Assembly (NCBI GenBank): GCA_020853575.1
Contig: JADYYP010000070.1
Location: 1 to 46,770 of the forward strand
Length of the DNA: 46,770 nt
Direction: 5' to 3'
Source: Planctomycetota bacterium
Lineage (GTDB): Bacteria > Planctomycetota > UBA1135 > GCA-002686595
Numbering within the stretch: position 1 is the first letter of the stretch; each line of letters opens with the position of its first letter. Under the pieces are notes generated by a model. The model ran no database searches and was not told the DNA's origin. It saw only the letters and a list, made by a program, of their open reading frames with translations. This document shows, one piece after another, positions 1-7,835 of this stretch. Made by a program: the position numbers and the translations under genes.

Positions 1-105
1 ACCCAGCCAGTTTTCCAGCCGCTCCACGCCTGATCTGCCAACCGCGTAGCGCCGCTTTTCCAAGCACCCCCAGGTGGACCAGCTTCACCCGAACTGAGGT
101 GGACC
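1..105. mobile_element. Possible insertion-sequence end (remnant)
   Basis: This non-coding stretch carries the 9-mer AGGTGGACC twice as a direct repeat (72-80 and 97-105, offset 25) and two copies of a CTTTTCCA/GTTTTCCA-like motif. It abuts a protein fragment that has lost its N-terminus. Repeated GGTGGACC-type motifs are reminiscent of the multiply repeated termini of IS21-family elements, but no transposase is in the window and the element would lie to the left. The family assignment is a guess. The break in the neighbouring gene is the better evidence. Confidence 0.25.
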
Positions 106-302
106 TGAACAGGCGAGCCTTGACACCAATGGTCGACTGCAGCGGAACGTGGTCGCTCGACTTCAACAAATGGCACGCGATCCAACCCTGGATCCCGGCC
201 GGCGCGACCATCTGCGCCCAGTGGATCGGCCGCGACCCGGGCTTCGCCCCGCCGGCCAACTACATCCTCTCCGACGCTCTCGAGTTCAGCGTGATTCCGT
301 AG
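99..302 (+). pseudogene. Truncated C-terminus of a secreted planctomycete-type protein
   Basis: An open frame (GTG at 99) of 67 codons whose last ~55 residues look like the end of a secreted C-terminal module: CSGTWSLDFNKW, then QWIGRDPG, then SDALEFSV at the stop. The large secreted protein at 12396-14315 ends in the same way (FRYRDP, then SDGLSVTF). The module normally follows several hundred residues of signal peptide and propeller. Here nothing upstream codes for that, and homology seems to begin at about 132 just after a candidate insertion-sequence end. I read it as a decayed 3' fragment rather than a functional small gene. A short domesticated secreted peptide is unlikely because no signal peptide is present. 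Confidence 0.55.
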
Positions 303-419
303 CTGCGACGCTCAGGCGCGCGCGGCGCGGGCGCGAAGGTGCCGCGGCCGAGCGCGCTGCACTTTCCGGTGCGCGAGCGCGTCACGGTGAGCGCGTTCGC
401 TACGCTTCAATCCAAGCCC

Positions 420-1223
420 ATGGCACGCCGACCGACCAATGTCCGACCTGAACCTCGGCCGCACCCGATCCTGGAGCAGCACTTCCCGCGATGGACGGAC
501 TTCAAGGCCGCCTTTGCCGCCGAGTTGTTCTCCGACGGGCTGTTCCGGCGCGGGCGCTACCTGTTCCGCGGTCACGCCGACGCGAGTTGGCGGCTCGAAT
601 CGACCTTCGACCGCGCCTTCAAGAACCACTCGAAGGCCGTGCGCCTGACGATCGCCAACAAGCTGATCGCGCACTTCCGCCAGTTCCTCGAGGAGCAGCG
701 GCTGGCGCTCGACGTGCTCGACAACGAGCAGCGCCTGTTGGCCCTGGGGCAGCACTTCGGCTTGCCCACGCGCTTGCTGGATTGGAGCGAGAGCCCCTAC
801 GTGGCGGCCTTCTTCGCGTTCCACAACACGGCCCTGTGGGGCGCGTCCGATAGCAATGTGGTGATCTGGGCCCTCGATACCGAGCACGCCATCTGGTCGC
901 GTGAGTACGGTGTCGAGATCGTCGACGGTTCCACCTTGGGCAACGATCGCATCCGCAACCAGTCGGGCCGTTTCACGCTGTCGCGCACGCCCTACGCCAA
1001 CTTGGAGGAGTACGTCGCCGCCCACGGCGACGGCGGGCATCCGCTGCGACGTTTCCTGCTTCCCGCGCGAGAGGCGCGGGCCGTGCTCGCCGATCTCGAG
1101 TCGATGCGCATCCACCACGCGACGGTCTATCCCGAAGTCTCCGGCTGCGCCTACGCGGCGCTGTTCCGCGCGGTGGTCGAAGTCAACGCTCACACCAGCT
1201 CCGAGGCGACGCGCGCGACTTGA
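420..1223 (+). CDS. FRG domain-containing protein
   Basis: A 267-residue FRG-family protein (PF08867). The defining motif YLFRGHADASWRLES lies at residues 47-61, the second conserved block GQHFGLPTRLLDWSESPY at 110-127, an R..QSGRF block at 178-184, and a C-terminal IHHATVYPEVSG block at 231-242 matching the family's 'It..lFPdLdG' end. The family's biochemical activity is not established. It recurs in accessory islands and has been discussed in defence and toxin contexts. I chose ATG 420 over an in-frame GTG at 339 because the extra 27 residues are arginine-rich and match nothing in the family. No clear Shine-Dalgarno is visible. The next gene, an LCAT-like lipase, starts 61 bp downstream on the same strand, so the two are probably co-transcribed. 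Confidence 0.85.
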   Translation: MARRPTNVRPEPRPHPILEQHFPRWTDFKAAFAAELFSDGLFRRGRYLFRGHADASWRLESTFDRAFKNHSKAVRLTIANKLIAHFRQFLEEQRLALDVLDNEQRLLALGQHFGLPTRLLDWSESPYVAAFFAFHNTALWGASDSNVVIWALDTEHAIWSREYGVEIVDGSTLGNDRIRNQSGRFTLSRTPYANLEEYVAAHGDGGHPLRRFLLPAREARAVLADLESMRIHHATVYPEVSGCAYAALFRAVVEVNAHTSSEATRAT

Positions 1224-1284
1224 CCGCCCGGAATCGTCGCTCGCGCGCACCGCGGATAGCTCCTTCCCGAAAGCCCTCCCTTCC

Positions 1285-2568
1285 ATGGCAGCGCAGAATC
1301 CCGTCATCGTCGTTCCCGGCATCACCGCCTCGGTCCTCGAGGACCGCTATCCGATCGATCCGGTCGACATCTGGAACGCCTCGACCAAGAAGGACTTCGA
1401 GCGCATCACGCTGCACCCCGACGACTTGCGCTACGAGGCCCAAGAGCCGGCGCGCGTCGTGGCGCGCAATCCGATCCAGCTCGCCTATGGCGACTTGGTC
1501 GAGGCCCTGCGTCACGACCTCAGCAAGAAGAAGGACAAGCCGACGCCGGTGTTCGCGTTCGGCTACGACTGGCGGCGCGACTGCTTCCTCAGCGCGGCGC
1601 AACTCGGTGCGATGGTGGACGAGGTGCTGGAGCGCACGCGGCTCTTGCCGCACTACAAGAAGGAACCGCCCGAGCGCGTCGATCTTGTGGCGCACTCGAT
1701 GGGTGGGTTGGTCGTCGCCGCCTATCTGCGCGGCAGGCAAACCGGCGCGATCCCCGGAATCAGCCAGGGCGATTGCAAGGTCGGGCGCGTGGTCACGATC
1801 GGCACGCCGTTCCACGGCTCGGTCGACGCGGTGCACAAGCTCGCCACCGGTATGGGCTCGCTCACCGGACCTGCGCCGCGCGATCGCGAGCGCGAAGCGG
1901 CGCGCATGATGCCGGCGCTGTACCAGCTCTTGCCGTCGTTCCCCGAGGCCGCCGTGGGGAGCGTCGACAGGCTCCCCGTGGACCTGTTCGACCGCGTGAA
2001 CTGGCAGAAGTCGGTGTTGGCGACGATGAAGGAGTTCATCCGCATGGTCGGGTCGGAGCGCGAGCCGACCGAGCTGTTCGAGCAATTCCTCGGCGACGCC
2101 AAGCGCTTGATCGAGACCGTCAACCAACTGGATCTCGACGGGCCGAACGCGATTCCGGAGGGGCGCGCGGGCTGGATCGCGATCGTCGGGCTCGGCGCCA
2201 AGACTCTGTCCCATGTCGAAGTCGAACGCGCCGGCCCGTGGTTCAAGCTGCTCGAGCCCGCCGATGTCGGACCGAAGGACATCCGCACGGGCGACGGCAC
2301 CGTGCCCTTCCGCGGCGCGCAGCCGGGATTCCTCGCGCCCGAGCAACTCCTGGGCGTGACGCCCGACGATTTCTCGATCTGGGAGGTCGGCGACAAGGCG
2401 CTGCTGCACTTCGCCGGCTTCCACGGCATGTTGCCGAACGTGAACCTGGTGCAGCGGCTCGCGATCCGCCACTTGCGCGCGGACTACCGCGCGGAGTTCT
2501 GGGCGCACCCGGTTCCCGGGGTGACGACGCCGCAGTGGCCGGCGTGGATCGAGCGCCGCCCGCTGTGA
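1285..2568 (+). CDS. LCAT-like alpha/beta-hydrolase (lipase/acyltransferase)
   Basis: 427 residues resembling the lecithin:cholesterol acyltransferase family (PF02450). The N-terminus begins VIVVPGITASVLED (residues 7-20), like the family's PG..gS.L entry. The nucleophile elbow is VAHSMGG with Ser138, followed by GTPFHGS (173-179). Asp337 in GDGTVPF and His375 or His380 (LLHFAGFHG) are the likely rest of the triad. No signal peptide is evident, so the enzyme is probably cytoplasmic or acts after cell damage. The start is the ATG at 1285; the frame continues upstream, but those residues are a low-complexity antisense-like stretch. Pairing with the FRG gene suggests a two-gene accessory unit. 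The substrate (phospholipid or other ester) cannot be told from the sequence. Confidence 0.8.
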   Translation: MAAQNPVIVVPGITASVLEDRYPIDPVDIWNASTKKDFERITLHPDDLRYEAQEPARVVARNPIQLAYGDLVEALRHDLSKKKDKPTPVFAFGYDWRRDCFLSAAQLGAMVDEVLERTRLLPHYKKEPPERVDLVAHSMGGLVVAAYLRGRQTGAIPGISQGDCKVGRVVTIGTPFHGSVDAVHKLATGMGSLTGPAPRDREREAARMMPALYQLLPSFPEAAVGSVDRLPVDLFDRVNWQKSVLATMKEFIRMVGSEREPTELFEQFLGDAKRLIETVNQLDLDGPNAIPEGRAGWIAIVGLGAKTLSHVEVERAGPWFKLLEPADVGPKDIRTGDGTVPFRGAQPGFLAPEQLLGVTPDDFSIWEVGDKALLHFAGFHGMLPNVNLVQRLAIRHLRADYRAEFWAHPVPGVTTPQWPAWIERRPL

Positions 2569-2633
2569 GCCAGCGCGCTCGCGGAGCGTGTGGGGCGGGC
2601 GCGTGCGACGTTTCGGGCGCGCTCACCCCAGAT

Positions 2634-3998
2634 TCACAGCGGCGCGCCGTCGATGTCGAGCATGCGCGGAGCGCCGAACTCGGGTTCGAGGCCGGCGAGC
2701 TCCTCGCGGCGACCGACGGCGAGCACCACTAGGCGTTCGGGCGCGATGTGAGCGCGCGCGAGATCGCGCAGGCCCGCCTGTCCGAGCTCGGCGAGCCGCG
2801 CCAGCCGCACCAGCGGGTAATCGTCGGGCCAACCGAAGCGCTCGACGGTGCGCAAGTAGCTCAGGCGCGCCGCGGGCGACTCGAACTGCCGCGCCAGCGA
2901 TTGCTCCAGCGCGTCGCGCGTGAACTCGAGCTCCTGCTCGGTCGGGCCGTCGAGGAAGCCCCGCAACTCGTCGCGCGTCTCGCGGATCGCGGCCGCCGTG
3001 TGTTGCGCGTGGACCGTCGTGTGCACGGCGAACGGCGCGGGCCAGGTCGCGGCCTCGAAGGCCGAGCGCGCGCCGTAAGTGAAGCCGCGCTTCTCGCGCA
3101 GGTGCAAGTTGATGCGGCTGGTGAACTGGCCGCCGAGCGGGTAGTTCAGTCCCGAGAGCGCGAGCCACTGGGCAGCGCGCGCCGAGAGCGACATGTGGCC
3201 CAGGTGCAAGTCGGTCTGCGGCGCGTGCGGGCGATCGACGCAGTACAGGCCTGGGGGCGCGCTGCGGATCGCGAGCTCGGGCTCGGCGTGTGGCGTGTCC
3301 ACGGCGCTCGGCCAACGACGGTCCAGCGGCGCGAGCAAGCGGGCGATGTCGTCGGCATCCCAGCGCCCGACCAGCGCGATGCGTGTGCGCGTTGGATCGA
3401 GCGCGGCGCGGTGGAAACGCCACAGGTCGTCGACGGTCAGGCGCGCGACCGAGTCCTCTGTGCCGAGCGCCGGCCAGCCCAAGATCGAGGCCTCGCCGTA
3501 CATCAGGCGCGACCAGACGTGGGCGGCGACAGTGCTGGCGTCGTCGCCGCGGGCCGCCAGCGTCGCCAACCGCAGCTTGCGCACGCGCTCGAAGTCGCTC
3601 GGATCGAAGCGCGGCTCGAGCAGCACGTCGAACAGGAGCTCCAGGGCGCGCGGCAAGTGCTTGTCGAGCACGCGCAGCGACAGCACCAGGCCCTCATCGC
3701 CACCCGTGACGCGCAGGTCCGCGCCCAGGAAGTCGAGCGCGTCGATCAGCTCGACCGTCGAGAGCCGCGTCGTGCCTTCCTGCATCGTCTTGGCGACCAG
3801 CGAGGCCAGGCCGACGTGCTCGAGTGATTCGTGCACGCCGCCGCCCGGCAGCACCAGCTCGATCAGCGTCTCGGGGGTCGCGCTCGAGATCGTCGACGCG
3901 ATCCGCGCGCCGTTCTCGAGCCGCGAGCGGCGGATCTCCGGAAGGCGCGGCTGGATGCGGCCCGTGGCCCTCGGAGCGGAGCTGCGCTCGACCGTCAT
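2634..3998 (-). CDS. M16 peptidase family, non-catalytic partner subunit
   Basis: 454 residues with the M16 (pitrilysin/processing-peptidase) fold: N-terminal beta strands around LENGARIA and LVLPGGG, VGLASLVAKTMQEGT where the zinc motif would be, and the C-terminal-domain signature LREKRGFTYGARSAFE containing the conserved Arg/Tyr pair. The HxxEH zinc motif is absent, so this should be the substrate-binding half of a two-subunit protease, as in paired bacterial M16 proteins. Its ATG overlaps the TGA of the catalytic gene (ATGA), implying translational coupling and 1:1 assembly. No signal peptide is evident. It ends 65 bp from the convergent lipase gene. Confidence 0.85.
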   Translation of the reverse strand: MTVERSSAPRATGRIQPRLPEIRRSRLENGARIASTISSATPETLIELVLPGGGVHESLEHVGLASLVAKTMQEGTTRLSTVELIDALDFLGADLRVTGGDEGLVLSLRVLDKHLPRALELLFDVLLEPRFDPSDFERVRKLRLATLAARGDDASTVAAHVWSRLMYGEASILGWPALGTEDSVARLTVDDLWRFHRAALDPTRTRIALVGRWDADDIARLLAPLDRRWPSAVDTPHAEPELAIRSAPPGLYCVDRPHAPQTDLHLGHMSLSARAAQWLALSGLNYPLGGQFTSRINLHLREKRGFTYGARSAFEAATWPAPFAVHTTVHAQHTAAAIRETRDELRGFLDGPTEQELEFTRDALEQSLARQFESPAARLSYLRTVERFGWPDDYPLVRLARLAELGQAGLRDLARAHIAPERLVVLAVGRREELAGLEPEFGAPRMLDIDGAPL

Positions 3999-5320
3999 CG
4001 CGGCCCCCAGCCGCGCGCGGCGGCCTCGAGTTGGCCCTCGGGAACGACCGAGAGCACGACCGGCGGCTGCTCGAGGATGTGGCGCGTGAGCACGTCGCGC
4101 ACGTCGTCGACGTCGGTCGCGAGCACGCGCTCGAGCTCGCGCGCGAAGGCCGCCGGGTCGCCGCGCAACACATCGGAAAGCACCAGCGCCTGAACGCGCC
4201 CCGAGACGTTGTCGAACATCCGCACCACGTCCGCCTCGTAGCGGTTCTTCATGCGCTGCACGAGCTCGCGGCCGATGCCGTCGCGGCGCAGGCCCACGAG
4301 CAATTCGTGCGTGCGCTGCGCGAGCTGGTCGAGCGTCACACCCTTGGACGGAGTCAGCGTGATCGTGAAACGCCCCGCGATCTCGCCCAGGTGCGAAGCG
4401 CACGACACGTTCTTGGCGAGCGTGGTGTCGATCGTCAGCGCCTTGTCCAGCACCGAGGCGCGGCTGGCGGACAGCACCAAGGCGAGCATCGTCAGTGCGG
4501 CCTCGTCGCGCTCGCCGGCGGCGGGTGTCGGCCAGGCCAGCGTCAACTGCGGGAACTGCACGCGATCCTCGAGCACCACGCGCTGCTCGGCGCTGGCGCG
4601 GACGGGTTGGGGCCGCGGCCGCGGCACCTGTGGGCCGCGCGGGAGCTCGCCGAACCAGGCCTCGGCCAATTCGAAGGCGCGTTCGGGCGCGAGGTCTCCT
4701 CCGATGCCGAGCGTGGCGTTGTTCGGGCCGTACCAGCGGCGGAAGAAGCCCTCGACGTCGGCCAGCGTGGCGCCGATCAAGTCCTCGTGGCTGCCGATCG
4801 GGATGTGGGCGTAGGGATGTCCCGCGGGGAACAGCGCGGCCGCCAGCGCCTCGCCGACCCGCCCGTAGGGGCGTTGCTCGTAGTTCTGGCGCTTCTCGTT
4901 GCGCACGACGTCGCGTTGGTTGTCGAGCTTCTGCTGCGTCATCGCGTCCAGCAGGAAACCCATGCGGTCGCTTTCGAGCCACAGCGCGAGCTCGACTCGA
5001 TTGGCTGGAACGGTCTCGAAGTACAGCGTGCGGTCGAAGCTCGTGTTGCCGTTGAGCGTGCCTCCGGCCTGCGTCACGTGGCGGAAGTGGCCGTCGCTGG
5101 CGACGTTCTTCGAGCCCTGGAACAACAGGTGCTCGAAGAGGTGCGCGAAACCCGACTTGCCCGGCTCCTCGCGCGCGCTGCCGACGTGGTAGCCGACGTA
5201 CACCGCGGCCACGGGCGCGCTGCGATCCTCGTGGACCACCACGCGCAGTCCGTTGGACAACGTGTCGACATGGAAGCGGCAGGGCCCGCTGGCGGTGGGG
5301 ATCGAACACGCTCGGCGCAT
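3995..5320 (-). CDS. M16 family zinc metallopeptidase, catalytic subunit
   Basis: 441 residues. The inverted zinc motif HLFEH is at 60-64 (His60, Glu63, His64), with the distal ligand Glu142 in RNEKRQNYEQ about 78 residues on, as usual in M16. Upstream is the typical LSNGLRVVVHED strand, and MFDNVSGRVQAL lies in the C-terminal domain. It is predicted to hydrolyse peptides within a clam-shell formed with the partner encoded immediately downstream (ATGA overlap). The start at 5320 is supported by a GAGGTGGAG Shine-Dalgarno about a dozen bases upstream. There is no convincing signal peptide. The gene follows the ACT/unknown pair on the same strand after 116 bp and may share their transcript. Confidence 0.9.
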   Translation of the reverse strand: MRRACSIPTASGPCRFHVDTLSNGLRVVVHEDRSAPVAAVYVGYHVGSAREEPGKSGFAHLFEHLLFQGSKNVASDGHFRHVTQAGGTLNGNTSFDRTLYFETVPANRVELALWLESDRMGFLLDAMTQQKLDNQRDVVRNEKRQNYEQRPYGRVGEALAAALFPAGHPYAHIPIGSHEDLIGATLADVEGFFRRWYGPNNATLGIGGDLAPERAFELAEAWFGELPRGPQVPRPRPQPVRASAEQRVVLEDRVQFPQLTLAWPTPAAGERDEAALTMLALVLSASRASVLDKALTIDTTLAKNVSCASHLGEIAGRFTITLTPSKGVTLDQLAQRTHELLVGLRRDGIGRELVQRMKNRYEADVVRMFDNVSGRVQALVLSDVLRGDPAAFARELERVLATDVDDVRDVLTRHILEQPPVVLSVVPEGQLEAAARGWGPR

Positions 5321-5436
5321 CCCCGCGACTCTCCACCTCTCGCGCGCCGCTTGCAAGCGGCGAGTCTCGACGACGGCGGAGCCGGTCGGGAGCGACTCCT
5401 GACCGGCTCGAGCTCGACGGCGCGAGTCGCCGTGGA

Positions 5437-6015
5437 TCACCAGTGGCAAGCGAGCACCCGCGCGCGTGCGCGGGTGAGGCTGCGCACGTGGTGCGCGGCG
5501 TCGAGTCCGCGGATCACGCGCCACGCATCGTCGTCGAGTCGCCCTTCGGCCTCCAGTCGGGCCGCGAGCGCTCGGGCGGCGCGCGAGCGCGGTCGGCGCC
5601 GCGCCGTGGCTGCACGCGCCGGGGTGCGCAAGCGTTCGACGATGTGGGGCCAGCGGCCCGGGCCCGCGGTGCCCGCCGCGGGCTGCACTCCGGCCTGGAT
5701 CAGGCGCGCGTGGGCCCGCGCGAACCACAGGAGGTGCTCGGCGACCTCGAGATCGTGCACCACGGCGAGGACCGCGCTGGGCACGACACCGAAGTGCTCG
5801 AGCGCGCGCTCCAACAGGCGGCGCGCGGACTCGCAGCGCGGCGCGAGATCGAGCAGGCTCGCCGGTTGGCCGGCGAGCGAGGGCGGCGCGAGGCGCTCGA
5901 GATCGCCGTAGGCGCCGGAGCGCAACACATCGGTCGAGTCCAGACGCGGCGTCGCGCTGGCGGCGGTCTCGGAGGTCGACGAGAAGCAGTCGGAGGGGCG
6001 AGAGTCGAGGACCAT
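5437..6015 (-). CDS. Hypothetical protein
   Basis: 192 residues, not recognised. A central helical region contains VPSAVLAVVHDLEVAEHLLW and ARAHARLIQAG. The C-terminal third is very arginine/alanine-rich and ends RSLTRARARVLACHW. There is no membrane segment or signal peptide. A GGAG about 9 bases before the ATG supports the start. It lies 21 bp downstream of the ACT-domain gene and is almost certainly co-transcribed with it. Composition matches the neighbours, so there is no sign of recent transfer. Function unknown. Confidence 0.6.
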   Translation of the reverse strand: MVLDSRPSDCFSSTSETAASATPRLDSTDVLRSGAYGDLERLAPPSLAGQPASLLDLAPRCESARRLLERALEHFGVVPSAVLAVVHDLEVAEHLLWFARAHARLIQAGVQPAAGTAGPGRWPHIVERLRTPARAATARRRPRSRAARALAARLEAEGRLDDDAWRVIRGLDAAHHVRSLTRARARVLACHW

Positions 6016-6036
6016 GGCGGGAACTCCAGTCGTGGG

Positions 6037-6675
6037 TCAGGGGTCGGACGCGGGACGGGCGGCGCGCGCGGCGGAGCGAGCGCGCGAGGGCGGGAAAACG
6101 TCTTGGAACGAGGGGCGCTCGTCGGTCAGCGGTCGGTAGGGGCGCAGCGAGATGTCCCAACCTTGGCTCTCGCCCCAGCGGCACAGGGAGCGCGCGAAGC
6201 GCTCGGTGTCGAGCTCGTCGGGCAACGCCACCTTGGCCTCGAACATCCACAGCGGGATGCCCTGCTCCGCCGCCGCGTAGGTGGAACCCGCGATGCCCTT
6301 GGCATCGCCGCCGCAACGGCGGACCTGCTCGAGCACCGCGGCCGCGATGCCGCGCTCGTCGTAGGAGAAGGCCGAGACGACGAACAGCTGCTCAGGCGTC
6401 GCGCGGGCCGACGCGCGCGCGGCGCAAGGCGTGGCGTCGCGCACGATCCAACGCGCGCAGGTATCCAGAGCGGGAAGCTCGCGCTCGAAGCTCTCGAACG
6501 CGAGCTCGTGCCCTTCGAGCACCAGCGAGAGCGAGTAGTCGCCGCCGAGCAGGCTGCCGCTCAACTTGCGGACGTTGAGCGGCGCGCGATGCGCGAGCGC
6601 CACGGTGTCGGCGACGAATCCGGGACGATCGGGAACGGTTCCAACGATGAGTTTGGCGAGACGAGTCGAGCGCAT
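6037..6675 (-). CDS. Tandem ACT-domain protein (GcvR-like)
   Basis: 212 residues with two ACT-like ligand-binding domains. The first is at about 8-55 (LIVGTVPDRPGFVADTVALA, then GGDYSLSLVLEG). The second starts near 95 (LFVVSAFSYDERGIAAAVLE, then LWMFEAKVALP). Two ACT domains without a catalytic domain is the arrangement of GcvR-type regulators, which sense small molecules such as amino acids. The ligand here is unknown and no glycine-cleavage gene is nearby. AAAGGA 7 bases before the ATG is a good ribosome site. The protein heads a minus-strand run with an unknown protein 21 bp downstream. Confidence 0.75.
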   Translation of the reverse strand: MRSTRLAKLIVGTVPDRPGFVADTVALAHRAPLNVRKLSGSLLGGDYSLSLVLEGHELAFESFERELPALDTCARWIVRDATPCAARASARATPEQLFVVSAFSYDERGIAAAVLEQVRRCGGDAKGIAGSTYAAAEQGIPLWMFEAKVALPDELDTERFARSLCRWGESQGWDISLRPYRPLTDERPSFQDVFPPSRARSAARAARPASDP

Positions 6676-6999
6676 GGGCGATTCCTTTGAACGTGCTGGA
6701 GATTGCGGTGCCGCACGAGAGCGCGGAGCGATATCCGTGCTCGCCGCTCAGCAACCGGAAGTGGCCCACGTCGACTCGCCGGCAACGCTGCTCACGCTCG
6801 CGACACTCGCGCCGAACATCTCGCGCGCTGCGCACGTCTCGAAGGCCACGCTCGCCACGCGGAGCGCTCTCGGCGTCGAAGCGCTGCGCTCGCTCGCGCT
6901 CCGCTGTCGAGAGCGATCGACGAGTTCCGCGGCGGGTTGCGAAACTCGGCCGATGGATCGAGGTTAGTAGCGCAGGCAGGCGTCGTCGGAGGTTCCCCC
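6676..6999. other. Divergent intergenic region (promoters for both sides)
   Basis: A 324-bp gap between the minus-strand ACT gene and the plus-strand gene at 7000. It holds the two ribosome sites (AAAGGA for the minus gene, GGAGG at 6988-6992 for the plus gene) and presumably both promoters. I see no recognisable riboswitch, tRNA or small gene. The open frames that cross it look like compositional noise. Confidence 0.4.
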
Positions 7000-7728
7000 G
7001 TGTCCGATGCTCCCCGAGAACGCACGAGAGTTCGTTCCACGCCGATCGCGGCGCGAGACGTCGCTCACGCGACGGACGACGACTCCGTCGAATGCGCGTG
7101 CGTGACGCGCGCGCTGCGCTGCGCAGCCTGCGGCAAGTTGTGCCGCGACACCCGCGAAGCAGCGCCGCGCAGCGAGCACCGCGGCCAAGGGACGTTCGAG
7201 TTCGGGTCCGGCGAGCGCGCCTCGGACTGGCGTTCCGACAACGGCGACCTCGATGGGCTGCACGTGCGGGACGCGGGGCTCGCGGCCGCCTGGTTCCGCG
7301 TCGCGAGCGACCCCATCCGCGGTGCCTTCGACCCGAGCGCCGTCGACGAGGAGTTCGAGGACCATCGCGCAGTGCTCGGTTTGATCGAGCTCCTGGCGAC
7401 GCACTGCCCCGGGATGTTCGAGGGCGTCAACATGGACACGCGCCGCGGTGCGCTGTACCGCGTGTTGACCGGCGGCTACCTGTTCCGCGATGCGCAGCGC
7501 GGCGGGACCTCGGAGCACTCGCCAAAGACGCAACGGATGTGGGTCTCGCGCCTGCGCATGAGCCTCGAGGAGCTCGAGTCGGATGCGGTCGAGTTCATCG
7601 AGGTGATCAGTGAGCAGCTGCGGGAAAGCTACGGCCAGTACGCGCCCTACTGGCATCACTGGTGGGGGCCCTCGCGACGCGTCAAGTCGCGACCGCGCCG
7701 GCGCACGGGCAGTCGGCGGCGACGGTGA
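7000..7728 (+). CDS. Hypothetical protein with N-terminal cysteine cluster and basic tail
   Basis: 242 residues, family not recognised. A short N-terminal cluster has five cysteines, ECACVTRALRCAACGKLC (residues 31-48), that could bind a metal. The body is acidic and helical (LGLIELLATHCPGMFEGVN, SRLRMSLEELESDAVEFIEV). It ends with an aromatic patch, YWHHWWGP, and a strongly basic tail of mixed Arg/Lys. I chose the GTG at 7000 because GGAGG sits 7 bases upstream; the frame is open further back but carries only arginine-rich noise. No membrane segment is visible. The next gene, an RND adaptor, is 107 bp downstream on the same strand, but a functional link is not evident. Confidence 0.65.
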   Translation: MSDAPRERTRVRSTPIAARDVAHATDDDSVECACVTRALRCAACGKLCRDTREAAPRSEHRGQGTFEFGSGERASDWRSDNGDLDGLHVRDAGLAAAWFRVASDPIRGAFDPSAVDEEFEDHRAVLGLIELLATHCPGMFEGVNMDTRRGALYRVLTGGYLFRDAQRGGTSEHSPKTQRMWVSRLRMSLEELESDAVEFIEVISEQLRESYGQYAPYWHHWWGPSRRVKSRPRRRTGSRRRR

Positions 7729-7835
7729 AGGCGCCGGCGGGCGTTGTCGTGCTCCTACGCAACGCGGGCGCATGCGGGTTTGATCCACGCCGTCGTTGAC
7801 TTGGCGCGCGCGGGCACAACGATGTTCGGCCGCCC

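Noticed and set aside
5290..5320. A tRNA T-arm-like string (GTGTTCGATCCCCACC on the minus strand)
   Set aside because: The five flanking bases do not pair as a T-stem and no anticodon or D arm follows; it is the first codons of the catalytic M16 gene.
3824..5911. A 695-codon plus-strand open frame opposite the M16 genes
   Set aside because: The minus strand has conserved M16 motifs with correct starts and overlaps; the plus-strand product is compositional noise.
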